The notes under the pieces were generated by a model. That model saw nothing but the letters and a program-made list of their open reading frames with translations, was not told the origin of the DNA and ran no database searches. Of a stretch of DNA of 64,000 bases, positions 20,324-28,238 are shown piece after piece. This DNA comes from Roseburia porci (lineage in GTDB: Bacteria; Bacillota; Clostridia; Lachnospirales; Lachnospiraceae). The DNA lies in NCBI RefSeq assembly GCF_009695765.1, contig NZ_VUNI01000004.1, positions 104,617 to 168,616 on the forward strand. The letters run 5' to 3'. A program made the position numbers and the translations under genes. Numbering within the stretch: the first letter of the stretch is position 1; every line of letters begins with the position of its first letter.

Positions 20324-20352
20324 TTGACAATTATTGGAAGTTATGATTTACT
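20324..20352 (+). promoter_or_regulatory. Promoter of the ABC exporter leader
   Basis: TTGACA at 20324-20329 is a perfect -35 and TTTACT at 20347-20352, 17 bases later, is a four-of-six -10. Transcription would start near 20360, giving a leader of about 400 bases before the exporter gene. Confidence 0.6.
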
Positions 20353-20363
20353 TGATTAGTAAA
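20347..20363 (+). promoter_or_regulatory. Operator-like palindrome overlapping the -10
   Basis: TTTACT and AGTAAA form a perfect 6-5-6 inverted repeat (TTTACTTGATTAGTAAA) that overlaps the -10 element. Its length and AT-rich half-sites resemble operators of MarR-type regulators, which often govern drug exporters. No regulator gene is adjacent, so the protein that would bind is unknown. Confidence 0.5.
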
Positions 20364-20390
20364 CAAAAATAAAGAAAGAGAGGTAAAATT

Positions 20391-20471
20391 ATGATGAAGT
20401 TTACGAATTACAAATTTAATCAAGTGAACAACAAGAATCGTGAAATTACCTCGGTGTCATTATTTTTATAG
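20391..20471 (+). CDS. Putative 26-aa leader peptide of the ABC exporter
   Basis: A short ORF begins at ATG 20391 with GAGAGG 7 bases upstream and encodes MMKFTNYKFNQVNNKNREIT followed by SVSLFL. It lies about 30 bases after the predicted transcription start and 36 bases before the first leader terminator. The position resembles leader peptides such as Bacillus BmrB upstream of the BmrC-BmrD exporter, where ribosome stalling controls attenuation. The peptide sequence itself is not recognised. Translation is inferred from the ribosome binding site and position only. Confidence 0.5.
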   Translation: MMKFTNYKFNQVNNKNREITSVSLFL

Positions 20472-20507
20472 TTATTTTTTCATAGACTATATCAGATAGG
20501 ATTTTGC

Positions 20508-20546
20508 AGACCCTGGCAGTTTCATTGGATGCCATGGTCTTTTTTA
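20508..20546 (+). terminator. First leader terminator of the ABC exporter
   Basis: AGACCCTGGCA pairs with TGCCATGGTCT (one internal mismatch) around an 11-base loop and is followed by TTTTTT. It lies between the leader ORF and the exporter gene, so it is an attenuator candidate. Confidence 0.75.
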
Positions 20547-20548
20547 TT

Positions 20549-20622
20549 GCAAAAGGCAATTTCTCATACGGTGAAGAATGGATGTCTTCGTGTGTGTACA
20601 CGTATGGGAATTTGCGCTTTGC
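20549..20622 (+). promoter_or_regulatory. Long imperfect stem between the two leader terminators
   Basis: The 22 bases at 20549-20570 are nearly complementary to 20601-20622, with few mismatches, leaving a 30-base loop that itself holds GAAGA/TCTTC. The stem separates the two terminators and could be an alternative structure or a boundary element. No protein is encoded here. Confidence 0.5.
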
Positions 20623-20623
20623 G

Positions 20624-20671
20624 GCTCCTGTGGCAGAAGATGAAGTTTTGCCACAGGAGCTTTTTGTTTTT
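20624..20671 (+). terminator. Second leader terminator of the ABC exporter
   Basis: GCTCCTGTGGCA (20624-20635) pairs perfectly over 12 bases with TGCCACAGGAGC (20649-20660), followed by TTTTTGTTTTT. It stands 90 bases before the exporter start, in tandem with the first terminator. Confidence 0.82.
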
Positions 20672-20761
20672 CCGAAAAGTTCTTCAGGGTTGCGGCTGAC
20701 GGGAAGGGGAATACCAAAATCCAATGACAGCGGGGCCAGACCTGAAAGGAGGAAGTTAGAA

Positions 20762-22489
20762 GTGAAAAAAATCAGTTCATATATCGCCCGATACTGGTAT
20801 TATTATCTGTTTGCAATTGCCTGTATGGTTACGGCAATCGCACTCGATATGATGTATCCGATGATCACAAAACGGATCGTAAATGAAGTTTTTGTTGGAG
20901 GAAACATGGAGATTCTTCCAACATTACTGCTTACGATCGTACTGATCGGTATCGGACGGAGTGTGTTTGGATATTATAAAGAATTTACATTTGATAAAGC
21001 GAGTTCAAAGATTGGTGCCGAGATGCGAAAGGATCTTTTCTGTCATATCCAGGGATTGTCCATGGATTATTTTGGAAAAACCAATACCGGAGAACTCATG
21101 GCGCGCGTGAAGGATGATATCGATCATATCTGGAATGCGCTGGGATATGTCGGAATGCTGATCATTGAGGTCATCATTCATGTTGCCAGTGTGCTCTACT
21201 GTATGTTTACACTGGACTGGAAACTGACATTTATTCCGCTTGCATTTATGATACTCTGCGGAGCGGTTGCAATCATCATGGAACGGAAGCTGGATGCGGT
21301 TTATGAGGAAATCAGTGAGGAAAATGCGAATCTGACCACTGTTGCAGAGGAAAATCTTGCGGGTGTGCGTACGGTTAAAGCTTTTGCAAGGGAAGAATTT
21401 GAGATTGAAAAATTCCTTTCGCATAACAAACGCTATTACGATCTGAACATCCGCCAGTCAAAAACACTGGTGCGTTATTATCCGATCTTCCAGTTTGTAT
21501 CTGTTTTACTTCCGGTGACGATGACGATATGTGGCGGACTGGAAGTGATGAAAGGACAGATGGATATCGGATCACTGGTGGCATATGTGGAATACAGCAG
21601 AAACTGTACATGGCCGATGGAGATGCTTGGATGGCTGACCAATGACCTTTCCAGTGCAATTGCATCCAGAAAGAAAATCGCCAGAATCTACGAGAATACA
21701 TCACACGTTCTGGAGAAGGAAACACCCGTGGAACTGGATCATGTAGATGGTAATATCTGCTTTGACCACGTGTCTTTTTCCATTGAAGGAAATCAGATCC
21801 TGGATGATATCAGCTTTGAACTTGAGCCTGGAAAAACCCTTGGTATCATGGGGGCGACCGGCTCCGGTAAATCATCCATCGTGAATCTTTTACAGCGTTT
21901 TTACGATACGGACAAAGGAAGCGTATCCATCGATCATGTCGATGTGAAGAATCTGAAACTGGAACAGATCCGAAGCAATATTTCCGTTGTTATGCAGGAT
22001 GTATTCCTTTTTTCTGACACGATCGAGGAAAATATCAAAATGGGTCAGAGAAAAACGCTTCCGATCGAGGAAATCCGAAATGCCGCAGATCATGCCCAGG
22101 CAAGCGGTTTTATTGAGAAAATGGAAGAGCAGTATGAGACGGTTGTCGGAGAACGCGGAGTCGGACTTTCCGGCGGACAGAAACAAAGAATCAGTATTGC
22201 ACGTGCACTTGCAAAGCATTCACCGATACTGGTGCTGGATGATTCTACTTCGGCGCTTGACATGGAAACCGAACATGAGATCCAGAAAACATTGAACGAA
22301 TTAAAGGGAACTACGAAAATGATCATTGCACACCGTATTTCCGCAGTACGTCATGCGGATGAGATCATTTATCTTGAAAACGGTAAGATCGCTGAGCGTG
22401 GAACCCATGAAGAGCTGCTTGCAAAGAAGGGACTGTATTATGAAACCTACATGGCACAATATGGTTCGGCAATGCAGCTGTCATCATAG
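20762..22489 (+). CDS. ABC exporter half-transporter, degenerate-Walker B subunit
   Basis: This is one half of a heterodimeric multidrug-type exporter. The 575-residue protein has six membrane helices (first 320 residues) fused to an ATPase domain with Walker A GATGSGKS at 364-371, signature LSGGQ at 469-473 and Walker B ending in Asp493-Asp494, where the catalytic Glu is replaced by Asp. That replacement is typical of the non-catalytic site in exporters such as BmrCD and TM287/288. GTG 20762 is chosen because AGGAGG lies 9 bases upstream; the frame is open further upstream through the leader structures, which is not likely coding. Substrate is unknown. Confidence 0.92.
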   Translation: MKKISSYIARYWYYYLFAIACMVTAIALDMMYPMITKRIVNEVFVGGNMEILPTLLLTIVLIGIGRSVFGYYKEFTFDKASSKIGAEMRKDLFCHIQGLSMDYFGKTNTGELMARVKDDIDHIWNALGYVGMLIIEVIIHVASVLYCMFTLDWKLTFIPLAFMILCGAVAIIMERKLDAVYEEISEENANLTTVAEENLAGVRTVKAFAREEFEIEKFLSHNKRYYDLNIRQSKTLVRYYPIFQFVSVLLPVTMTICGGLEVMKGQMDIGSLVAYVEYSRNCTWPMEMLGWLTNDLSSAIASRKKIARIYENTSHVLEKETPVELDHVDGNICFDHVSFSIEGNQILDDISFELEPGKTLGIMGATGSGKSSIVNLLQRFYDTDKGSVSIDHVDVKNLKLEQIRSNISVVMQDVFLFSDTIEENIKMGQRKTLPIEEIRNAADHAQASGFIEKMEEQYETVVGERGVGLSGGQKQRISIARALAKHSPILVLDDSTSALDMETEHEIQKTLNELKGTTKMIIAHRISAVRHADEIIYLENGKIAERGTHEELLAKKGLYYETYMAQYGSAMQLSS

Positions 22490-22504
22490 AATGGAGGTGT
22501 CAGT

Positions 22505-24295
22505 ATGGCAGTCAACTCATTTCGAGAAGACGAACAAATGGAAAATGGCGAAAAGAAGCAGATCATCATCCGCCTCTTTTCCTATCTGAAAGACCATAAA
22601 AAGGGCGTTTTGGGTGTTTTGATATGCATGGCAGTCACAGTTGCCATTTCGCTTGTCAATCCGCTTATTATAGAAAATGCCATTGACCAGCACATCAGTG
22701 TTGGTGACTGGAACGGGCTTGTGAAAATTGGTATTTTTGCACTCGTTTTGAATGTGATCTATATGATCATGGTAAAAATACGTATGTATGTGATGTCTGT
22801 AATTTCCAATCAGATCTTATTAAAGATCCGTCAGGAATTATATGAACATATCCAGCTGCTGTCTTTTTCTTTTTTTGACAGCAGACCAACCGGTAAGATT
22901 CTTGCAAGAATTATCGGGGATGTCAATTCATTAAAGGATGTGCTGACCAATGCGGTTACAACGCTGATCCCGGATTTTATCACGGTGCTTGGTGTTGTGG
23001 TCATTATGTTGGTCAAAGACTGGAAACTTGCGATAGCGTCTCTTTGCACGATCCCGCTTATGATCGCCGGAATTTTTATCATTCAAAGAACTGCGCATAA
23101 GCGTTGGCAGATCTTCCGCAAGAAATCATCGAACCTGAATGCATATGTGCATGAGGATATTGCGGGAATCGGTGTTGTGCAGAGCTTCCGCGCTGAAAAT
23201 GAGACAAGAGAAGTATTTGAGGAACTTACAGATGAACATCAGAAAGCTTTTGTGGCAGCCTGCCGCAGAGCGGATATGTTTGGACCGACGGTAGATTTCT
23301 GCTGGGGAGTCGGAACTATGATGCTTTATCTGATCGGTGTGAAATTCATCGGAGCGCCGGCTGTATCGGTCGGACTTCTTGTGGCTTTTGGAACGTATAT
23401 CAATATGTTCTGGAATCCGATCATGAATCTGAGTAACTTTTATAATCAGCTGGTGACAAACCTTTCCGCAGCTGAACGAATCTTTGATATTCTTGACACG
23501 AAACCGGATATTCAGGATGAATCAGATGTGGAAGAACTTCCGGAAGTAGAGGGAAAAGTGGAGTTTTCCCATGTATCCTTCACCTATGATAAGGGAACAC
23601 CGGCAGAGACAAAGGTTCTTTCCGATGTGAACTTTACCATCCAGCCGGGAGAAACGATTGCCCTTGTTGGCCCGACCGGCGCAGGAAAAACGACAATCGT
23701 AAATCTGATCAGCCGTTTTTATGACATCGAGGATGGTCATATTTATATCGACGGACATGATCTGAAGAAGGTGTCGATCCACAGTCTGCGAAGACAGATG
23801 GGTGTTATGACGCAGGATAATTTTATTTTCCATGGAACTGTACGGGAGAATATTTTATATGGTAAAATGGATGCAACTGAGGAAGAAATGATCGCTGCAG
23901 CGAAAGCCGTGAATGCGCATGACTTTATCATGAAAATGGAAAAAGGTTATGATACCGAACTGAAGGAACGTGGCGCAGGTCTTTCTATCGGACAGAGACA
24001 GCTGATCGCTTTTGCGAGAACAATGATCTCGATGCCGAAGATCCTGATCCTGGATGAGGCAACTTCCAGCATCGATACGCATACAGAGATTCTTGTACAG
24101 CATGGAATTGAGGCACTTCTGGCCGGAAGAACGAGCTTTGTAATTGCACACCGTCTGTCAACCATCCAGAATGCAGATCGTATTTTTGTAATTGATAATG
24201 GCGGTATTGTAGAGCAGGGAAGTCCGAAGGAACTGCTTGCCAGACGCGGTGCATATTATGAGCTGTATATGGCACAGTTTGCCGATGTGGTATAG
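22505..24295 (+). CDS. ABC exporter half-transporter, catalytic-site subunit
   Basis: This is the partner of the preceding gene, 596 residues, again six helices plus ATPase domain. Walker A is GPTGAGKT (389-396), Walker B keeps the catalytic Glu (Asp517-Glu518 in ILILDEATSSID), but the signature reads LSIGQ instead of LSGGQ (493-497). The altered signature pairs with the degenerate Walker B of the partner in one composite site, so one site is predicted weak and the other active. The ATG at 22505 has GGAGGT 7 bases upstream and lies 15 bases after the first subunit. Substrate is unknown; regulation is by the shared leader. Confidence 0.93.
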   Translation: MAVNSFREDEQMENGEKKQIIIRLFSYLKDHKKGVLGVLICMAVTVAISLVNPLIIENAIDQHISVGDWNGLVKIGIFALVLNVIYMIMVKIRMYVMSVISNQILLKIRQELYEHIQLLSFSFFDSRPTGKILARIIGDVNSLKDVLTNAVTTLIPDFITVLGVVVIMLVKDWKLAIASLCTIPLMIAGIFIIQRTAHKRWQIFRKKSSNLNAYVHEDIAGIGVVQSFRAENETREVFEELTDEHQKAFVAACRRADMFGPTVDFCWGVGTMMLYLIGVKFIGAPAVSVGLLVAFGTYINMFWNPIMNLSNFYNQLVTNLSAAERIFDILDTKPDIQDESDVEELPEVEGKVEFSHVSFTYDKGTPAETKVLSDVNFTIQPGETIALVGPTGAGKTTIVNLISRFYDIEDGHIYIDGHDLKKVSIHSLRRQMGVMTQDNFIFHGTVRENILYGKMDATEEEMIAAAKAVNAHDFIMKMEKGYDTELKERGAGLSIGQRQLIAFARTMISMPKILILDEATSSIDTHTEILVQHGIEALLAGRTSFVIAHRLSTIQNADRIFVIDNGGIVEQGSPKELLARRGAYYELYMAQFADVV

Positions 24296-24322
24296 ATAAA
24301 ATACAAGAGGGAGAGAACACAG

Positions 24323-24709
24323 ATGGGATTTGAATATATCCGGAAATTAATGACAGTGCCGGATGCCGATAGTGCATCCCGCATAAAAGAAAAACTGCTT
24401 GCAGAGCACATCGAGGTTTACTCCAGGTCTGCGGAAGGTGACGCATATAAGCTGGTGGATTCTGAGGAAAACTGTCTGGATCATGAAATTTATGTGACAG
24501 CAGCAGATCATGCGTATGCATCTGAAATTGCAGCTGGTATGGGCTATGGCAGTCTCATCTGTGAATGCCGCCCGGCGCAGGAAGAACTGACAGAAGCACA
24601 GAAGGCGGAAGCAGAATTTATGCGTAAAAGAAAGCGGACAATGATCGAAGGAATCGTGATTTTGATTGCTGCTGTGATCTTCATGTTTTTTCGTTGCTTT
24701 TTGAAATAA
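24323..24709 (+). CDS. DUF2007-like protein with C-terminal membrane anchor
   Basis: The first 75 residues resemble the DUF2007 putative signal-transducing fold (a short ferredoxin-like domain with VPDADSASRIKEKLLAEHIEVYS and later DHEIYVTAADHAYASEIAAGM). The last 22 residues (EGIVILIAAVIFMFFRCFL) form one membrane helix after a KRKR cluster, so the domain probably faces the cytoplasm. The function is unknown and the family match is by pattern only. It lies 27 bases after the exporter genes, with AGGGAGAG upstream of the ATG, and the tig promoter overlaps its last codons. Confidence 0.72.
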   Translation: MGFEYIRKLMTVPDADSASRIKEKLLAEHIEVYSRSAEGDAYKLVDSEENCLDHEIYVTAADHAYASEIAAGMGYGSLICECRPAQEELTEAQKAEAEFMRKRKRTMIEGIVILIAAVIFMFFRCFLK

Positions 24710-24722
24710 GCTGTGATATAAT
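24694..24722 (+). promoter_or_regulatory. Promoter of tig
   Basis: TTGCTT at 24694-24699 and TATAAT at 24717-24722 have a 17-base spacer and the -10 is preceded by TGA (extended -10). The 5' leader of about 100 bases holds an imperfect hairpin near 24738-24775 without a T tract. Confidence 0.68.
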
Positions 24723-24827
24723 GCATGAATGACTGTAGTGGTCGTAGTATGCCCATTATTTCCTGGGACGGCCATTGAATAAGATGTACATGGTATTTCA
24801 TATATATTAAGGAGGAAAATAGTAGTA

Positions 24828-26168
24828 ATGAGTGTACAGGTTGAGAATTTAGAAAAAAACATGGCGAAACTTACAATCGAAGTTTCCGCTGAAGAATTAG
24901 AGAAAGCATTGAACGCAGCTTACCAGAAAGAGAAGAACAAGATCAGCATCCCTGGTTTCCGTAAAGGTAAAGTACCGAGAGCCATGATCGAGAAAATGTA
25001 TGGTCCAGCTGTATTTTATGAAGATGCTGCCAATACATTAATGCAGGAGAATTATCCGGCAGCAGTTGAAGAGAGCGGTGTTGATATCGTTTCCCGTCCT
25101 ACTGTTGATGTTGTTCAGATCGAGAAAGGAAAACCTTTCATCTTCACAGCAGAAGTTGCTGTAAGACCAGAAGTTACACTTGGCAAATACATGGGAGTAA
25201 CTGTAACTAAGATCGATACATCTGTTTCTGATGAAGAAGTAGAAGAGAGCTTAGAGAAAGAAAGAAATAACAACGCAAGAACAATTACTGTAACAGATCG
25301 TCCAGTTGAAAACGGAGATACAGCAGTTATCGACTTTGAGGGATTTGTTGACGGTGTTGCATTCGAAGGTGGAAAAGGAGAGAATCATCCATTAGAGATC
25401 GGTTCCCACACATTCATCGATACATTTGAGGATCAGCTGATCGGAAAGAACACAGGAGACGAAGTTGAAGTCAATGTTACATTCCCAGAGCAGTATCAGG
25501 CAGCTGACCTTGCTGGAAAACCAGCTGTATTCAAAGTTAAGATCAATGAGATCAAGACAAAAGAACTTCCTGAATTAGACGATGAGTTCGCTCAGGATGT
25601 ATCTGAGTTCGATACTTTAGCTGAGTACAAAGAAGATTTAAAGAAACGTCTTGTTGAGCAGAAAGAGAACGAAGCAAAACGCACAAAAGAGGATGAAGCA
25701 ATCCAGAAGATCATTGACAAATCCAAGATGGATATCCCGGATGCAATGATCGATACACAGTGCGATACAATGATCGAAGAGTTCGCTCAGAGAATCGCTC
25801 AGAGCGGTCTTTCTATGGATCAGTACTTACAGTTCTCAGGAATGACTGTTGACAAGTTAAGAGAGCAGGTTCGTCCAGAAGCTACAACACGTATCCAGAG
25901 CAGCCTTGTTCTTGAGCAGATCGCAAAAGATGAGAACATCGAGATTACAGATGAAGATATCGATGCTGAGATCGAGAAGATGGCAAAAGCTTACGGAATG
26001 GAAGCTGACAAGTTAAAAGAGTACATGGGAGAATCTGAGAAGAAGTCCATGAAGAATGATCTTGCAATCCAGAAAGCTGTTGAGCTTGTAATGGATAATG
26101 TAAAAGAAAGAGCAAAAGCAAAATCTAAGAAAGCTGCAACAACAGAAGAAGCTGCAACAGAAGAATAA
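24828..26168 (+). CDS. tig: Trigger factor (ribosome-associated chaperone and prolyl isomerase)
   Basis: Trigger factor binds the ribosome exit tunnel and helps nascent chains fold. The 446-residue protein has the ribosome-docking loop GFRKGKVPRAMIEKMYG near residue 45, the FKBP-type isomerase domain (about 150-245: NGDTAVIDFEGFVDG, LEIGSHTFIDTFEDQLIG) and the helical C-terminal chaperone domain. The C-terminus is Lys/Ala/Glu-rich. AGGAGG precedes the ATG. It heads the conserved tig-clpP-clpX-lon-engB order, with a terminator after it, so the downstream protease genes may be partly independent. Confidence 0.97.
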   Translation: MSVQVENLEKNMAKLTIEVSAEELEKALNAAYQKEKNKISIPGFRKGKVPRAMIEKMYGPAVFYEDAANTLMQENYPAAVEESGVDIVSRPTVDVVQIEKGKPFIFTAEVAVRPEVTLGKYMGVTVTKIDTSVSDEEVEESLEKERNNNARTITVTDRPVENGDTAVIDFEGFVDGVAFEGGKGENHPLEIGSHTFIDTFEDQLIGKNTGDEVEVNVTFPEQYQAADLAGKPAVFKVKINEIKTKELPELDDEFAQDVSEFDTLAEYKEDLKKRLVEQKENEAKRTKEDEAIQKIIDKSKMDIPDAMIDTQCDTMIEEFAQRIAQSGLSMDQYLQFSGMTVDKLREQVRPEATTRIQSSLVLEQIAKDENIEITDEDIDAEIEKMAKAYGMEADKLKEYMGESEKKSMKNDLAIQKAVELVMDNVKERAKAKSKKAATTEEAATEE

Positions 26169-26195
26169 TCTTTGTAGATACAAAGGAATTACTAT

Positions 26196-26228
26196 GGACT
26201 GGCCCAGAAGATCCTGGGCCGGTCTTTT
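26196..26228 (+). terminator. Terminator after tig
   Basis: GACTGGCCCAG (26196-26206) pairs with CTGGGCCGGTC (26213-26223), 11 base pairs with one G-T, followed by TTTT. The short T tract suggests partial termination before clpP. Confidence 0.7.
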
Positions 26229-26255
26229 GAACTTTTATAAAGGAGGCCGAATTAT

Positions 26256-26837
26256 ATGAGTTTAGTACCTTATGTCATTGAACAGACCAGCAGAGGAGAG
26301 CGCAATTACGATATTTATTCGCGTTTATTAAAAGATAGAATTATTTTCCTTGGAGAAGAAGTAAATGAGACAACAGCAAGCCTTGTTGTTGCACAGTTAC
26401 TGTTCCTGGAATCTGAAGATCCTGGAAAAGATATTCATTTATATATCAATTCTCCAGGAGGAATGGTTACAGCAGGTATGGCAATCTATGATACAATGCA
26501 GTACATCAAATGTGATGTATCTACCATCTGTATCGGTCTTGCAGCCAGCATGGGAGCTTTCCTTCTTGCAGGTGGAGCAAAGGGTAAGAGATTTGCACTT
26601 CCAAATGCAGAGATCATGATTCATCAGCCGTCCGGCGGAGCAAAGGGTCAGGCAACTGAGATTCAGATCGCAGCAGAAAATATCTTAAAGACAAAGAAGA
26701 AATTAAATGAGATTCTGGCAGCAAATACTGGCAAACCATATGAGACAGTATGTGCAGATACAGAACGAGATAACTATATGTCTGCAGAAGAGGCAATGGA
26801 ATACGGTCTGATCGATAGTGTGATCACAAGTAGATAA
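26256..26837 (+). CDS. clpP: ATP-dependent Clp protease proteolytic subunit
   Basis: This is the serine peptidase that forms the double-ring chamber of the Clp protease and works with ClpX. The 193-residue protein has the catalytic Ser98 in GLAASMGAF and His123 in MIHQPSGG, and the conserved start region [22 protein letters not shown] precedes the ATG. It is followed after about 100 bases by clpX, with a hairpin lacking a T tract between them. Nothing unusual is seen. Confidence 0.97.
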   Translation: MSLVPYVIEQTSRGERNYDIYSRLLKDRIIFLGEEVNETTASLVVAQLLFLESEDPGKDIHLYINSPGGMVTAGMAIYDTMQYIKCDVSTICIGLAASMGAFLLAGGAKGKRFALPNAEIMIHQPSGGAKGQATEIQIAAENILKTKKKLNEILAANTGKPYETVCADTERDNYMSAEEAMEYGLIDSVITSR

Positions 26838-26853
26838 AAACGAAAGTTTGCTG

Positions 26854-26884
26854 GAGGGTACCCCGCTTTTTGCGGGATGCCCTC
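26854..26884 (+). other. Intercistronic hairpin between clpP and clpX
   Basis: GAGGGTACCCCGC (26854-26866) is nearly complementary to GCGGGATGCCCTC (26872-26884) around a five-T loop. No T run follows, so it looks like an mRNA stability or processing element rather than a terminator. Confidence 0.55.
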
Positions 26885-26940
26885 AAACCGTATATATATC
26901 ATCCTCTTGAAATTTAGAAAAATAGAATCTGGAGAAAATT

Positions 26941-28224
26941 ATGGCAGGAAAAAATGATGGAAAAATCCGCTGCTCTTTTTGCGGAAAAACACAGGATCAG
27001 GTTCACAGACTGATCTCTGGACCAAATGGTGCATTCATCTGTGATGAATGTATTGATATCTGTGCTGAGATTATCGACGAAGAGAATATGGGGGATCATA
27101 CAGAGGAAAAAGCATCTGCACAGGAGCAGATTAATCTGTTAAAACCGGAAGAACTGAAAGCATTTCTGGATGATTATGTCATTGGACAGGATCAGGCGAA
27201 GAAGGTATTATCCGTAGCAGTATATAATCATTACAAACGTGTACTGGCCGGTGGTGACCTTGGAGTAGAATTGCAGAAGAGTAATATTCTTATGCTTGGA
27301 CCAACAGGTTCCGGTAAGACACTGCTTGCACAGACACTTGCAAGAGTGATCAATGTTCCGTTTGCAATTGCAGATGCAACAACGCTGACTGAGGCAGGAT
27401 ATGTCGGAGAGGACGTAGAGAATATCCTTCTGAAACTGATCCAGGCAGCAGATTATGATATTGAACGTGCACAGCACGGAATTATTTATATTGACGAGAT
27501 TGACAAGATTACCAAAAAATCCGAGAATGTATCGATCACACGTGATGTTTCCGGTGAAGGTGTACAGCAGGCACTTTTAAAGATTCTTGAGGGAACGGTA
27601 GCATCTGTTCCACCACAGGGAGGAAGAAAGCATCCTCAGCAGGAGCTGATCCCAATCGATACGACCAATATCCTGTTCATCTGTGGTGGTGCATTTGATG
27701 GACTGGAGAAGATCGTAGAGACGCGTATGGATTCCAAATCAATCGGTTTTGGCGGATCTGTCAAAGAGAAGAGCGAGATGAATGTCGGAGAAGCATTTAA
27801 ACATGCACTTCCTCAGGATTTTGTAAAATTCGGACTGATTCCGGAATTTATCGGACGTGTACCGATTACCGTATCTTTGGACAATCTGGATCGTGATGCG
27901 CTGATCCGTATTTTGCAGGAGCCAAAGAACTCACTCGTAAAACAGTATACAAAACTGTTTGAATTAGATGGTGTAGGTCTCGAATTTGATGAAAAGGCAA
28001 TTGAAGCAATTGCAGATAAAGCTTTAGAAAGAAAGACCGGAGCACGTGGACTTCGTGCGATTATGGAAGGCGTAATGCTGGATCTGATGTATCGTATTCC
28101 TTCCGATGACAGCATTAACCGCTGCGTAATCACTCCGGAGATTGTAGAGAAGAATCTTGCGATCGACGGTGAAAAACCGGCACAAATCGAAGAAAAGAAG
28201 CAGGATGAAGAACTTGCTTCCTAA
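26941..28224 (+). CDS. clpX: ATP-dependent Clp protease ATP-binding subunit ClpX
   Basis: ClpX is the AAA+ unfoldase that feeds substrates to ClpP. The 427-residue protein has the N-terminal zinc-binding domain ([14 protein letters not shown] and CDECIDIC, four Cys), Walker A GPTGSGKT, Walker [11 protein letters not shown], and the ClpX sensor and pore regions (GYVGEDVEN). The C-terminal tail is acidic. ATG 26941 has GGAG 6 bases upstream. The gene lies between clpP and lon, as usual in this family of bacteria. Confidence 0.97.
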   Translation: MAGKNDGKIRCSFCGKTQDQVHRLISGPNGAFICDECIDICAEIIDEENMGDHTEEKASAQEQINLLKPEELKAFLDDYVIGQDQAKKVLSVAVYNHYKRVLAGGDLGVELQKSNILMLGPTGSGKTLLAQTLARVINVPFAIADATTLTEAGYVGEDVENILLKLIQAADYDIERAQHGIIYIDEIDKITKKSENVSITRDVSGEGVQQALLKILEGTVASVPPQGGRKHPQQELIPIDTTNILFICGGAFDGLEKIVETRMDSKSIGFGGSVKEKSEMNVGEAFKHALPQDFVKFGLIPEFIGRVPITVSLDNLDRDALIRILQEPKNSLVKQYTKLFELDGVGLEFDEKAIEAIADKALERKTGARGLRAIMEGVMLDLMYRIPSDDSINRCVITPEIVEKNLAIDGEKPAQIEEKKQDEELAS

Positions 28225-28238
28225 ACAGGAGAACAACA

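Noticed and set aside
20504..20761. Possible 86-residue N-terminal extension of the first ABC exporter subunit
   Set aside because: The stretch contains two intrinsic terminators and a long stem, and a strong AGGAGG sits 9 bases before GTG 20762, so the shorter start is better supported.
26854..26884. Terminator between clpP and clpX
   Set aside because: The stem is good but no T run follows, so it is listed only as a hairpin.
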